DNA of 64,000 bases. It comes from Diadophis punctatus similis (lineage: Eukaryota; Chordata; Lepidosauria; Squamata; Dipsadidae). Each line of letters begins with the position of its first letter. Position 1 is the stretch's first letter. Made by a program: the position numbers and the translations under genes. This document shows positions 62,544 through 64,000 of the stretch, piece by piece. Where the stretch lies: NCBI GenBank assembly GCA_023053685.1, contig JALIGW010000029.1, forward strand, positions 3,420,501-3,484,500, in the 5' to 3' direction. The notes below the pieces were generated by a model. It did no database searches. It was not told the origin of the DNA and saw only the letters and a program-made list of their open reading frames with translations.

Positions 62544-63999
62544 GATTTTTCTCTGTGGGCACTGGGTTCAAGATATTAGCTGATCCTGAAATGCCTCTCT
62601 GATCCTTTGTTAGGGCAAAGAAAATTGCATTATTCAGGGCTTCATTCATGTTTCTCTCTTCATAAAACAACTGGACACTTTTTCAAGAGGATTTTATCAT
62701 ATTTACTACAGTATATCACATATATCATATGCTAGCAAGAGAACTTTTATTATATAGAGTAATACATTAAAAAAACCTAGTTAATGAAAATTCAACATGA
62801 AGCATGTTATATACAAACTCATTTACACAGTGCCATGTATGTGAAGGCTACAGAATAATGTACCACAATATTGCTACTGTATATCTGTTGCTGTAAACTA
62901 TATGTTGGACCATAACGTATTTCTAGCTGCTGGCATCTCTATTCTACCCTCTCTAATTTAGAAACCTTCCATTATATTCTGGAAAAGGGGACTTAATGCT
63001 AGATTCCTGTTTATTTCACTTCCTTTTTCAATAGAGTAGGAATTGACCGGAAATACAGCAGGTGAATTTCCCACCCAATTCATTTTTCCCTTTTATTTGT
63101 TTAGGGTCTAAATTTCAGATTTATTCAGCCCTTGTAAGAGTCCTTATTTCAGTTGCTCTCAACATTTCACAAACCTGGAATTCATAAATAATCTAAAAAG
63201 GCATTTATGAACAGTTTCCTTCTTAATGGCTTTAGGTGACGTACAAGTTAGAAGACAAATATTTATTAAATTAGCATTAAAAGAAGACCAATGTAAAATA
63301 AAATTAAACATTAGCATTCAAAGGCCTAGGGTAAAATATTTGCTAAATAACATGGTACCCAAAATAAACCTTGCAGGACAATTCTGAAATGATATAGAAA
63401 TATGTCAATGTACTGTAATTTCTGGAAGCACTAAATCGGAGGAGTCGATGAATGGTATAAAAAGCTACTGAAAGATGTTAGGCATAGCAACTGGGCTGCA
63501 TTTTTCCTATGTGTCCGCTAATTTGATTGCCCACGAGGGTGAGCAAAGCTTCTTTGTGCCACATCTGAGCCTGACCCCAGGTAGAGAAGGATCAAGATAA
63601 TGCTTTTAAAAAACACACACACAAAAAAACCTGAAACAGTTTGCTTCTTGAATGTTTTAGTGGCACACAATATAGAATACAAAGTCTATTAAAATATATT
63701 ATATATGAAATATATGGACTCTTACTGTTACTATAAATATGCAGTGGGTAATGGCAAAAAGTCTAGGGAGAGCCTATTTGGTCTAGTGGTCAAAGGCACC
63801 AGGCTAAAAACTAGGAGACTCTGATTTCTAGTCCTGCCTTAGGCATGAAAGCTGGCTGGGTGACTTTGGGTTAGTAACTCGCTCAATGAACAATGAGAGG
63901 CTTGGGCACAAGCTGATGGGTCAGTTCTTGTTCTAATCGGTGGAATAACACACTCCATTGATCTGAAAAAAAAAGCATACACTGTATTTGCAGGAAAAA
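62544..63999. other. 5' flank of OR copy B, non-coding
   Basis: Matches 36769-37412, 38888-39619 and 40004-40080 of copy A, with the sites of the two copy A insertions unoccupied. No gene. Confidence 0.7.
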
Positions 64000-64000
64000 C

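Overview
The window reads as squamate reptile DNA, most likely an advanced (colubroid) snake. It is A+T-rich and intron-style non-coding. It carries intronless olfactory receptor (OR) coding exons, tRNA-derived Sauria-type SINEs, L2, CR1 and L1 LINEs, many hAT-like miniature elements, and a CR1/L3-type LINE tail that runs into an (ATTCT)n array, a combination I associate with snakes from memory. No bacterial-style genes, operons or CRISPR arrays are present.

The host genes are six class II OR genes. Two family-4-like genes (2854-3810 and 10235-11185) and one family-5/8/9-like gene (16747-17685) lie on the + strand in the left third. Three close paralogues of another 5/8/9-like gene lie on the - strand: copy A at 35809-36768, copy C at 47563-48501 and copy B at 61605-62543. 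Copy C has lost 7 codons of extracellular loop 2. Copy B has had its C-terminal tail cut off by an L1 insertion.

From about 19 kb to 33 kb the window is mostly transposons: several hAT-like miniature elements with 8-bp target duplications, an apparently full-length L2 LINE with an intact 1054-codon ORF (22.25-27.04 kb), and a decayed CR1-like LINE (27.8-33.2 kb). The CR1-like LINE was later split by a hAT element and by an ORF1-only L1 relative (HAL1-like).

The right half is a segmental duplication. The block 28285 to about 40.08 kb (copy A) recurs as 50364-63999 (copy B). A third partial copy (C, about 46.1-50.36 kb) is joined directly to the left end of B at 50363/50364. Insertions present in one copy and absent from another give clean empty sites and a relative order of events: the HAL1-like element, a TA-flanked MITE, a CR1 tail and a microsatellite hAT in A; an L1 and a second MITE in B; a copia-like insertion and an L3 tail in C.

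Between copies A and C lie a Penelope-like fragment with an inverted terminal repeat (41.05-41.54 kb), a defective Mag-like Ty3/gypsy element with one LTR (41.96-46.04 kb), and a full-length retrocopy of 7SL (signal recognition particle) RNA (46.27-46.64 kb). The ORs would act in olfactory neurons. The rest is a layered retrotransposon and DNA-transposon record that has altered at least one receptor gene. Identities between copies were judged by eye.
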